A stretch of 64,000 nucleotides of DNA from Pleurodeles waltl. Taxonomy: Eukaryota; Chordata; Amphibia; Caudata; Salamandridae. The notes beneath the pieces are model-generated. The model was not told the origin of the DNA. It did no database searches and saw only the letters and a list, made by a program, of their open reading frames with translations. Location of the stretch: assembly GCF_031143425.1 (NCBI RefSeq), contig NC_090447.1, forward strand, positions 852,284,760-852,348,759. Reading direction: 5' to 3'. A program made the position numbers and the translations under genes. Shown piece by piece: positions 54,969 through 64,000 of this stretch. Every line of letters begins with the position of its first letter. The stretch's first letter is position 1.

Positions 54969-57900
54969 ATTACTGAACAATGGTATGTGAGGAGGGTGCT
55001 AGACAGATGGCAAAAAAGATTAAATGGAGTTAATTTTTTTATTTTGGGGTGAGTCAAGCTCTCAAATCGGGTGGATGGTGCCTGTGCTGTTGGCTAGGCA
55101 TAAAGTCAGAGTACAAGCTCTCACTCTTGAAATAATGGGTAAAGTTCAGGGCAGGTGAAAGTCCATTCATTAAGTGTAATCAGCAGCTCGAGATGTATTT
55201 TTGCAAAAAAGGGTGAAGTCTGCACTTTGCTTCACTAGGTCCTCATTGCCTGCTGCAACAGATGAAGTGATGGAGCAGCTGGCCTGGCATGTCCTTGCAT
55301 ACCCTGGTACTAGGACAGCCCTTGTCACAATCCCATTATTATGCTACAGTTGCTCTGTAGTCTTACTAGAGGACAGCAGTATATATGGTGGACAGAGAGA
55401 GGCTTTACAGCTTCTTGTGGACATACCTCTTGTTCATGTTGGACTGTGCTGGGCCTGTGGTATGAAGGACTTTAATGACTGAGTGAATGAGTAATGAGAA
55501 TGTTTGTCCTGGTTTTGTGGGGGCACATTTGGAAGGAAAACAGCAAGATAAAACGGTCAAAGCATAGACGTTTGCTGTGTGATTGTGTGCTTGATAACTG
55601 TGTCTTTGAAGGGACATGTTAGAGGAGAACAGCAGCAACAGTCTCCAGATGGGAGAAGAACCGAAGAATATAACCACGCAAACAAATCACTTATAGCATC
55701 TTCCAAGTGTAATACGATGCTTCATGGGTTGAAAGATTTGCCATTTTGATGCATAAATGTCCACAGTCAGTGAAGCTCTTCCCTGAATATCCATAGGACA
55801 CTCTTTGGCCCGAAATGTCAGGCACTCCTTTGGGAATATGTGGCCAAGAAAACCATTGGGAGGCTTGCTCCAATCATCTGCAGGATAGAAAGTAAGTAGA
55901 GGAAAATTACACAGGGAGCCAAGCTGCAAAAATGATGCATAGGGTGGTAGAGTAAATTCTAGCAGAGAATTGAAACCCCCACAATGTGGGATCTGGAACA
56001 TATTCCTCTGTGCCTTTGACACCTTTTTGACCTCTTAATACCCCCATCTCATTGTCCTTTCAAATGTTTCCTACTAGTACCTGCCTTTCGTAGAGTACCA
56101 TGCCATTTTCGATCCTTTCAATGACCATATACACCTTTTCTCTTTCCCCTCTATTTGAATTCTCTCAGTGGCCCAGCTGCATTTGCAACTGTTCAGTCCT
56201 CAGTCTCCAGTGGGCAGTTGGATGCACATTGCTCAACACTGCAGGCACTTACCACTCTGTAAGCCCCTCTCAGCACACCCAAACTGCACTTCTTTAGTGC
56301 ACATTTACACGATCTGCCTTATAATAATCCCTGACATTCACTTTGTGGATCATTTACCCCCATCTAAGGAGAACAAATCACTTTGTGCACAACCCGAACT
56401 CTCTTCAGATGCTGCCTAACCATGTACTGCTGACTATTTTCATGCCATGGTTATTCTATGTGCCCCGTTCAACCAGTTGCCAAAGGTGCCCTCTCCCTTC
56501 CTCATTTGTCTTTTCTCCCAGCCACCCCCCTTATTTACTAAATTTTAGTGCTCTCAGGTGCCATAGCAGGAAGCTCTGCATGCTGGTCACCCACTTTTCC
56601 TTCCCTCTCTATGTGAGTAGCCCATCTGTGCTCAGGTGTCCACCCACCAAGTGTGCCTTCCTTCTGTTTTTCTGCCTTATATAATCCCTTTCAGTTTCAC
56701 TGCCCAATTGTCAATTTTTGCTTGTGCCTTTGCAGTAATTGAATGAAAGAAAAAGATAGCAAGGAATTGTGCAAGGAATTGTCTGCATGCATCCAGTCCT
56801 TATAGAACCCATAGGACCCCAATCTGTACTGTGACTTGCACTGGCCATTTTTCAGTGTCCACCTGGGGGGCAACAAACAGGGAATGGGGAACATACTTCT
56901 CAACATGCCTTATCCCTTTATTGACTACTTCTGTTTTCAATATGACCATCTCAATAGACCTTATAAAGTCCCCTGCAAGGGGGGAGGAATAAAATCATTG
57001 GGAGCCCAGCCCCCCAAGAATCACACCACATGCTCCTTGTTGCCCCTATCAATACCGTAATCACAGTAGGCCTGACAGCTGCACCCTTGTGATTGTAATA
57101 TAAACTGTCACAAGCCTATTTTACCATGTCCCCCCAGTTGTTGTTATACTTTTGGGGTACTCGCCCCCCCCCCAAGTAAGTGAAGGGGGACAATATAAAT
57201 ATATGGGTAGCCCCACCTTGCTCTCAAAGAAATGCACAGGCCAGATTGTTGTATTCTTCCTGTCACCCATTTCACAATGCACCCCAACACCTGTTTTTGA
57301 TTCTGCTCCCCTAAATGTAAGTGCCCACTCAAACTCAGAGTAAGGGGGCAGTAAGAAATTGTTAGGGTTCCCCACCATGAGTCCTATCCTATGCTTGCAA
57401 TAGGGTGCCCCTGCTCAATTACCAGCAACTCCTTCAATTACCCCATCTACTAACTCCATGGCTCCCACTACTTCTGTGATGCCTTCTTCTCACACTGCCT
57501 TGCTTCTGTGGCCACTACTGCCCATGCACTCTTCCATACTTCCTTGACACCTAGACCTCCCCTTTCAACTCTCTTGTCACCATCCACCCAAGCTATCTTC
57601 CTAGGCTCCTCCCACACCTATGCCCCATCTCTGCACAACTCCACTCACCCTCCACACCTGGGGCCCCCCTAGCTCACTTTTTTCTACCAAACTGCCAGGA
57701 CCCACTCTTGCTTTCCCACAATCACACTCCCATTGTATTTACAATCTGTTTGGCTATCCACTATTCAGGCCCATCACCACCCTCATTTGTGAGATGTGCC
57801 CACACACTTTACTTACAAATTCACCAGCATGCTCAACTTACCTCTGCTCCCCTGCCATTACTCACTTGGTGCCGAGCCAGGGATTTGAACTCTGGTTGCC

Positions 57901-57990
57901 TTGCTGGAACTCAGGAACTCACCCACTGGACCACTCTGGATTCCATGTCTGCAGATTGTCAAGACGTCTCTATATCATGGCTGTCCTTTC
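54969..57990 (+). repeat. Unclassified long repeat, body of copy 3
   Basis: Continuous body of 3.02 kb that directly continues 46276 once the Gmr1-like element is removed (GGGACATTGC + TGAACAATGG). It is the best reference for the body. Features include CTTATTTACTAAATTTTAG (56530), CCCCTGCAAGGGGGG (56980) and a tRNA-like block at 57871-57940 near its end. No conserved open frame. Confidence 0.8.
57871..57940 (-). other. tRNA-like block at the end of the body
   Basis: On the minus strand it reads box A-like TGGTCCAGTGGGTGAGTTCC and box B AGAGTTCAAATCCCTGG, about 45 bases apart. It resembles the head of a tRNA-derived SINE. Matching decayed blocks lie near 44800-44870 and 59555-59610. Cloverleaf pairing is incomplete. 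Confidence 0.6.
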
Positions 57991-59470
57991 TCATGTGCAT
58001 TAGAAGCCATAAGAATTGACACCACGGCCTGTATGTTGCTCATAGCTTGTCCTGCAGTGCTGAATATCACCACAGACCAATGGCTCAAGGGTAAGTGCCT
58101 GTACTTGTGATGGACTTTAACCTGCCCTGAACTTTACCAATGATTTCATGAGTGAGAGCTCAAACTCTGACTGCGTAGGCAGGATTCAAACCCTTGCACT
58201 GAAGAGCCTATACCATCATAAGCACAGGGTCTTACCACTTATCTATACCATCTTGCTACCTTATTGCCCTGCAGGAGAGGCTATCAGCAAAATACACACA
58301 ATGTGATGTCATCACCCACCCACCTACTTGAGCAAATGGGGGGTTCGAGGGGAGCTCAGGAGGGACAAGAGTTGCAATTGTGGAGGACTAGTGCAATTAA
58401 GAATGGGTCAAATTACTTCTCTCTTTATCCAAGTAAAAATAATATTAGTAAATTAAAAAAAATGTGCTTCAAATGTTGCCACCTGAAACTATTTCAAAAG
58501 CATTGCCAGGATTTGAACCTTTCTTATTAAGCACCTGTGGCTACCAAAGGTACAGGGACTTACCATTGAGCTACAGCTCATTGGGTAAATGCAGCACTGC
58601 AGAAGAGGCTTTCAGCAAAATCCAGTCCATGATGACATCGCCCACATACCTACTTGAGCAAATGGGGGGTTGGAGGGGAGTTCAAGAGGGACAAGGGTTA
58701 CAATTATGTGGCACTGGCACAAAAAAGGATGGGCCAAATTGCTCATCTGTTTCCCAAATAAAAATAATATTACTAAATGAAAAAGTGCTTGGGATTTTAC
58801 CACTTAGGCATGTTTAGACAACATTGGAGAAACTCGATTCCTTATCCAGGAGGCCCTGTGCCACGAAAGGGACAAGCTTTTACCCTTGAGCTATAGCTCA
58901 TTGGTGGCATCGAACACTACAGGACAGGCTATCAGCAGCATATGAAAAATGGGTCAAAATACTCCTCTCTTTTTCCAAGTAAAAATATCAGTAAATAAAA
59001 AACATTTGCTTCAAATTTTGCCACCTGAAGATATTTCAAAAGCACTGCCAAGATTTGAACCTTTGTTATTAAGCACCTGTGGCTACCAAAGGTACAAGGA
59101 CTTACCATTGAGCTACAGCTTATTGGGTAAATGCAGCACTGCAGGAGAGGCTTTCAGTAAAATCCAGTCCATGGTGACATCGCCCACATACCTACTTGAG
59201 CAAACAGGGGGTTGGAGGGGAGTTCAGGAGGGACAAGAGTTACAATTATGTGGCACTGGCACAAAAAAGGATGGGCCAAATTGCTCCTCTGTTTCCCAAA
59301 TAAAAATAATATTACTAAATGAAAAGGTGCTTGGGATTTTGCCACTTAGGCATGTTTAGACAACATTGGAGAAACTTGATTCCTTATCCAGGAGGCCCTG
59401 TGCCATGAAAGGGACAAGCTTTTACCCTTGAGCTATAGCTCATTGGTGGCATCGAACACTACAGGACAGG
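57991..59470. repeat. tRNA-like module array, mixed orientation
   Basis: One forward head-like piece near 58075-58110 is followed by reversed modules with heads at 58179-58250, 58505-58579, 58828-58899, 59045-59119 and 59368-59439. Two consecutive blocks, about 58440-58900 and 58950-59440, are nearly identical (same words AGCACCTGTGGCTACCAAAGG and GGCCCTGTGCCA), a tandem duplication of about 540 bases. The orientation switch makes this the centre of an inverted structure. Confidence 0.78.
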
Positions 59471-59721
59471 CTATCAGCAGCGTACAGGGCGTGATGTCAT
59501 TGCTTCTAGCTTCTATTGCACATGAGAAAGGACAGCCATTATATAGGGATGACTTGAGACGCTACAGACATGGAATCCTGTGTGGTGCAGTGGGTAGCCC
59601 TGGCACCCTGAGCGAGGGTGGTGATGATGAACGGTGGGTTGCCGAACAGATGGAAAGTTAAATGGGAGTGTGTGTGGAGAGCAAGAGTGGGTCCAGGCAT
59701 AGTGAGATAGGGGGGCACAGG
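59471..59721 (-). repeat. Unclassified long repeat, reversed copy 4, first part
   Basis: Reverse complement of the end of the body (for example TTCTATTGCACATGAGAAAGG against 57990). It stops at the LTR-a insertion with ACAGG at 59717-59721. Confidence 0.72.
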
Positions 59722-62505
59722 TGTAGGAGGCTGGCCTGGTGTGTAGTGGGTACCTATGGCACTTAAACCTTATAGCAGGTCCAGTTATCCCTTATTAGTG
59801 TAGTTTAGGCAGTGTCTGGAAGCCAGGCTCTCTAGAGGTAGATGTGGATGAGCAGCCAAGGCTTATCTAGGAGACATGCAAAGCTCATGCAATATCACTG
59901 TAGTCACACAGTACTCACACACATGAAAGACAATACTCAGTGTTACAAAAATAAAGGTACATTATTTTGGTGGCACAAATACCAAAAATACCATAGAGAT
60001 TATACTCCCTTAGGATGTAGGTAATACACAAATTATATACACTAGTATGCCGAAATACGCATAAAACAGCTAGAAAACAGTGCAATTACTGAAAATCACA
60101 ATAGTTAGAAATGGGCCTGGGGGAGCACAAACCATATACTAAGAAAATGAAATGCAAAAGTCGGTCCCTCACCTAGGCAAGTGTAGTGTGTAGAGGGGAG
60201 CTGGGAGTACTAGGAAAGTTCATAGGTAAGTACCAGATTCCACCCCAGTGACCAGGAAAGCAGGAGTAAATCACAGTAACTTTCCCAGAACACACACAGA
60301 AACAAGAAGAAGAATTATGCAAAGCCCAGAAGAGACTGCAAGACACCAACAGTGGATTCCTGGACAAGAAGACCTGTGGAAGAAGGGGACTAAATCCAAG
60401 AAGCACAGAAGAGTCCAGGAGGAGCAGGAGCCCCTGCTAACCTGGATGAAGGTGCAAAAGTAGAACCACCTGTGGAGAAGAAAAGTCAGTACTGCACCCA
60501 AGAAGACGAAATCAGGTTCCTGGAGGGTGCAAGTGATGTCCCATGCCGGATGGAGGATTGCAGTCGGATTTGCGTCGTCAAAGTCCGCCAACAAGCCTTG
60601 GCATACACAAAGCTCACGGTTAGCCAAAAATGCCGCTGCTGGGGACCAGGAAGGACCAGGTGGACTGTACCCAGGAGGGGGAGTCGGAGCGGGCCCTCAG
60701 CAACTCAGAGAGCCCCCAGAAGACCAGGTAGCACACACAGGAGTCCCACAGGGAACAAGATAGCTGCAGAAGAGGCCCATGCAGCACTATGACAAAGGCT
60801 CCCACTATGCTGGAGAACCACTAAGGAAGCTGTGCATCACAGGATAGAGTGCTGGGGGCCAGAGCTACAAGATGCATGAAGGACTTGGAGGAAGAATGTC
60901 AACAAGCCTTGGCAGCTGCAAAAGACACAATGCATGGGGTACTGTCTTGCATGGAGAGCAAAGGTCTTACTTCCACCAAAGTGGGACAGCTGGAAGAGAG
61001 GACAGTCGGGACCACTTCAGTCCACTACCGCTGATGCAGGATCCACGCAGCTCTGCAGGAGAGGGGATCCACGCAGCCGGTCTTCGTCGCAGTTGGTGCC
61101 TGCTAAAGCATGGGATTGACTCCTTCATCCGAAGGGAGGTTCCTTCACTCTTCTGGTGCAGGCTGAAGACTTGCTGTCCTCAGAGGATGCATGACCGGGA
61201 AACTGTTGCAGTTGCTGGCAGGAGCCGGAGATACAATGTTGCAGGAGGCGTCTTACTTCTTTGTTGCAGCTTGTAGCGTTCCTGGAGGGTCCAGATGCAG
61301 TTTCTTCAGTGAGAAGTGGAGGATGCAGAGGATTACTGATGGACTCTTGCAACCCGAATCTGAGGAACCACGCAAAGGAGAGACCCTAAATAGCCCTGAA
61401 AGGGGGGTTGGTCACCTAACCAGGTAAGCACCTATCAAGGGAGGGCACTGACGTCACCTGCTGGCACTGGCCACTCAGATGCTCCCAGAATTCCCTGCCA
61501 ATGTTGAATTCAAGATGGCAAAACCCAGGGACCCTCTGAAGGAGCTCTGCCACCCCCCTGGGGTGGTGATGGACAGGGGAGTGGTCACTCCCCTTTCCTT
61601 TGTCCAGTTTCGTGCCAGAGCAGGGACTGGGGGTCCCCAAACCGGTGTAGGCTGGTTTATGCAAGGAGGGCACCAAATGTGCCCATCTAAGCTTTGTCAA
61701 TGACTTCGGGAGGCTATCCCCCCCCCCAGCCTGTAACACCTATTTCCAAAGGGAGAGGGTGTAACACCCCTCTCTCAAAGGAAATCCTTTGTTCTGCCTT
61801 CCTGGGCTTGAGCTTCTCAAGCAACAGGAGGGCAGAAATCTGTCTGGGAGATGGCAGCAGCTTGGGCTGCCTGGAAACCCTCAAAAGACTGGAATGGCAA
61901 TACTGGGGGGTCCTCTAAGGAGCCCGCAGAGTGCATGGGCTCATACAACCAATACTTTCAAAAGCCTTGGGATATGATTCCAACATGTTTGACACCAAAC
62001 ATGTCTATGTTCAGAGTTACCACCATGTACACGTGTAAAATGGCGTTCCCGCACTCACGAAGTCTGGGAAAATGGGCCTGGAGTTTGTGGGGGCACCTCT
62101 GCTAGTGAAGGGGTGCCCTCACACACAGGTACTTTGCACCCTGCCCTCTGGGCTAGAAGGCCCGCCATAGGGGTGACTTATAAGTGAACTGGTGTAGTGA
62201 AAAATGGCAGTGAAAGGGTGCTTGCACCTTTTCACGCAGGCTGCAAAGGCAGCCCTGCAGAAGCCTTCGCATGGGCTCCCTATGGGTGGCAAAATATATG
62301 CTGCAGCCCATAGGGATCTCCTGGAACCTCAATGCCCTGGGTACCTAGGAACCATATAATAGGGACTTATAAGGGGGCACCAGTATGCCAGTTGTGGGTG
62401 AAATACTGTGATAACAGTAACCAAAACCACATTTAAGGGAGAGAGCATAACTACTGGGGTCCTGATTAGCAGGATCCCAGTAGACACAGTCAAACACACT
62501 GACAA
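59722..62505 (-). mobile_element. Solo LTR-a, 2.78 kb, reversed
   Basis: Starts TGTAGGAGGCTGGCCTGG on the plus strand and is flanked by ACAGG (59717-59721 and 62506-62510). The first 250 bases match 800-1052 inverted. The far end reads TGACAA rather than the canonical CA, so the last base is uncertain. AATAAAG appears on the plus strand near 59950, whereas the expected signal would be on the minus strand. No internal genes. Confidence 0.83.
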
Positions 62506-63726
62506 ACAGGCCAAGAGCGAGATAAGGTCAATGGAACAGTTGAGGGAGTTGCTGGTAATCAAGCAGTGGTGCCCTAGGGCAAACATAAGGTGATTACATA
62601 GGATAGGACTCATGGTAGGGAACCCTAACATTTTCTTACTGCCCCTCTCACTCTCTGAATTTGAGGGGGCACTCACATTGGGGGAGTAGTATTAAAAACA
62701 GGTGTTGGGGTGCATTGTGAAATGGATGGCAGGAGAACACAACAATCTGGCCTGTACTTTTCTTGGAGAGTAAGGAGAGGAGCTACTCATAGATTTTCTA
62801 TTGCCTCACCTCTCTTCCTTGGTGGGGGGGTACCTCAAAAGGGTAAGGACAACTGGTAGGGCTTGGGGAAATAGGCTTGTGACCGTTTATATTACCAACC
62901 ACAAGGGAGCACCTGTCAGGCCTACTGTGATTGCAATATTGATAGGGGTAACAAGGAGCGTATGGTGTGACCTTTGGGGGGCTGGGCTCCCCATGATATT
63001 AAACCTCCTCTCCCCTTTGCAGGGGACTTTATAAGGCCTATTGAGATGGTCATATTGAAAACAGAGGTATGCAATGAAGGGGCAAGGCGTGTTGAGAGGT
63101 GTGTTCCCCATTCCTTGTTTGTTGCCCCCCAGGTGGACACTGAAAAAGGGCCAGTGCAATTGATAGTACAGAATGGGGTCCTATGGGCTGTATAAGGACA
63201 GGATGCATGCAAACAATACCTTGTACATTACCTTTTTTTCATTCACTTACCACAAAGACACAAACAAAAAATTGACAATTGGGCGGTGAAACTGAAAATG
63301 GTCATATTATGCAGAAAAATAGAAGGAAGGCACACTTGGGGGATGGACACCTGGGCACAGATTGGCACTCACAGAGGTACCGAAAAGTGGGTGATAAGCA
63401 TGCAGAGCTGCCCAACATGGCATCTGAGAGCACTAAAATTTAGTAAATAAGGGGGGTGGTTGGGAGAAAATACTAATGAGACAGGGAGACGGTACCTCTT
63501 GCAACAGGTTGGATAGGGTGCACTGCCGCTGAACAGGCAGCAGTGCATGGTTAGGCAGTGTCAGAAGGGAGCTTGGGGTGCTCGCAGAGTGATTTGTTCT
63601 CCTTAGGTTGGGTATATGATCCACAGAGTGAAGGCCGGGTATTATTATGAGGCAGATTATGTAAATGTGCACTAAAGAAGTGTTGTTTGGGTGTGCTGAG
63701 AGGTGCTGTATGGAGTGGTAATTGCC
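62506..63726 (-). repeat. Unclassified long repeat, reversed copy 4, second part
   Basis: Continues the reversed copy after the LTR. AGGGAGTTGCTGGTAATCAAGCAGTGG matches 57400-57440 and 44260 inverted, CCCTTTGCAGGGGAC matches 56980, and AAAATTTAGTAAATAAG matches 56530. It ends abruptly at 63726. Confidence 0.78.
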
Positions 63727-64000
63727 TGTGCGAGCGCATTTTCTACTCCGGGTCAGGATTCAAGACATCCAAGGTCGTCGGGTTCTTTGGACCCAGTGAT
63801 GAGTGTGGTAAAACCCAACACATTCAAAAAAATCTCAGTCAATACAAAGTCAATTTAAACACCAAAACAAATTGGGTCATGAAAACAAAACTCCAATCAG
63901 TGAAAAGTTTTAAAGCTTTATTATAACCACAGAGCCAACATTACGTAAATAGTGTGCAAAACTAAATTATAGAAGTAAATAAAAACCACGAGCTGACCAA
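63727..64000. mobile_element. Probable edge of a further element, cut by the window end
   Basis: The repeat alignment breaks at 63726 and new sequence starts TGTGCGAGCGCATTTTCTAC. A GCTTTATTATAA block near 63915 could be a reversed AATAAA signal, which would suit a reversed LTR. Too short to classify. Confidence 0.4.

Noticed and set aside
1..64000. Host protein-coding exon
   Set aside because: Every frame with recognisable domains belongs to a transposon. No other frame combines splice sites, codon bias and a known domain. A short host exon could still be missed.

Overview
This is a window of a large, repeat-saturated vertebrate genome, most likely a salamander or newt. That is inferred from the mix of elements: an intron-bearing PIF/Harbinger transposon, gypsy elements with integrase ahead of reverse transcriptase (Gmr1-like), gypsy elements with short LTRs, LTRs of 2.5-2.8 kb, a full-length LINE and several GGGCC-type MITEs. 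I see no host protein-coding exon, rRNA or functional tRNA gene. Almost everything that can be explained is transposon, relic or satellite.

Layout. 1-1052: 3' part of a long LTR (family 'LTR-a'). 1610-10801: an almost complete PIF/Harbinger transposon with TAA target duplications, a DDE transposase and two different SANT/Myb-like genes, each gene carrying one disabling mutation. 10805-13240: unassigned DNA with a hAT-like MITE at 12362-12885. From about 13.2 kb to 63.7 kb the ground layer is a repeat I cannot classify. It has a body of about 3.05 kb alternating with arrays of tRNA-like modules, and is present as a reversed copy (13240-20615), two forward copies in tandem (27832 to about 58100) and another reversed copy (59430-63726).

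Other elements have landed in or between these copies. A (TGGRN)n-type satellite lies at 17080-19430. A Gmr1-like fragment (20616-27831) is split by a gypsy element on the minus strand (21957-27421, AGTAC duplications). A solo LTR occupies 28527-31104 (GCAGG duplications). A second minus-strand gypsy element (33174-44038) is itself split by a full-length LINE (35850-41400, 9-bp GGTAAGTCA duplications). A Gmr1-like element (46277-54968, ATTGC/ATTAC) carries three MITEs. An LTR-a solo copy lies at 59722-62505 (ACAGG duplications). The window ends in what looks like the edge of a further element.

The Harbinger genes would work as a set: the transposase cuts, and SANT/Myb proteins in this superfamily recruit it to terminal DNA. 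The most notable points are the two SANT genes in one Harbinger, the tandem and inverted repeat with tRNA-like modules, the integrase-first gypsy element, and the LINE whose ORF1 and ORF2 share a frame across one UGA. All similarity statements come from reading the sequence; no database search was possible.
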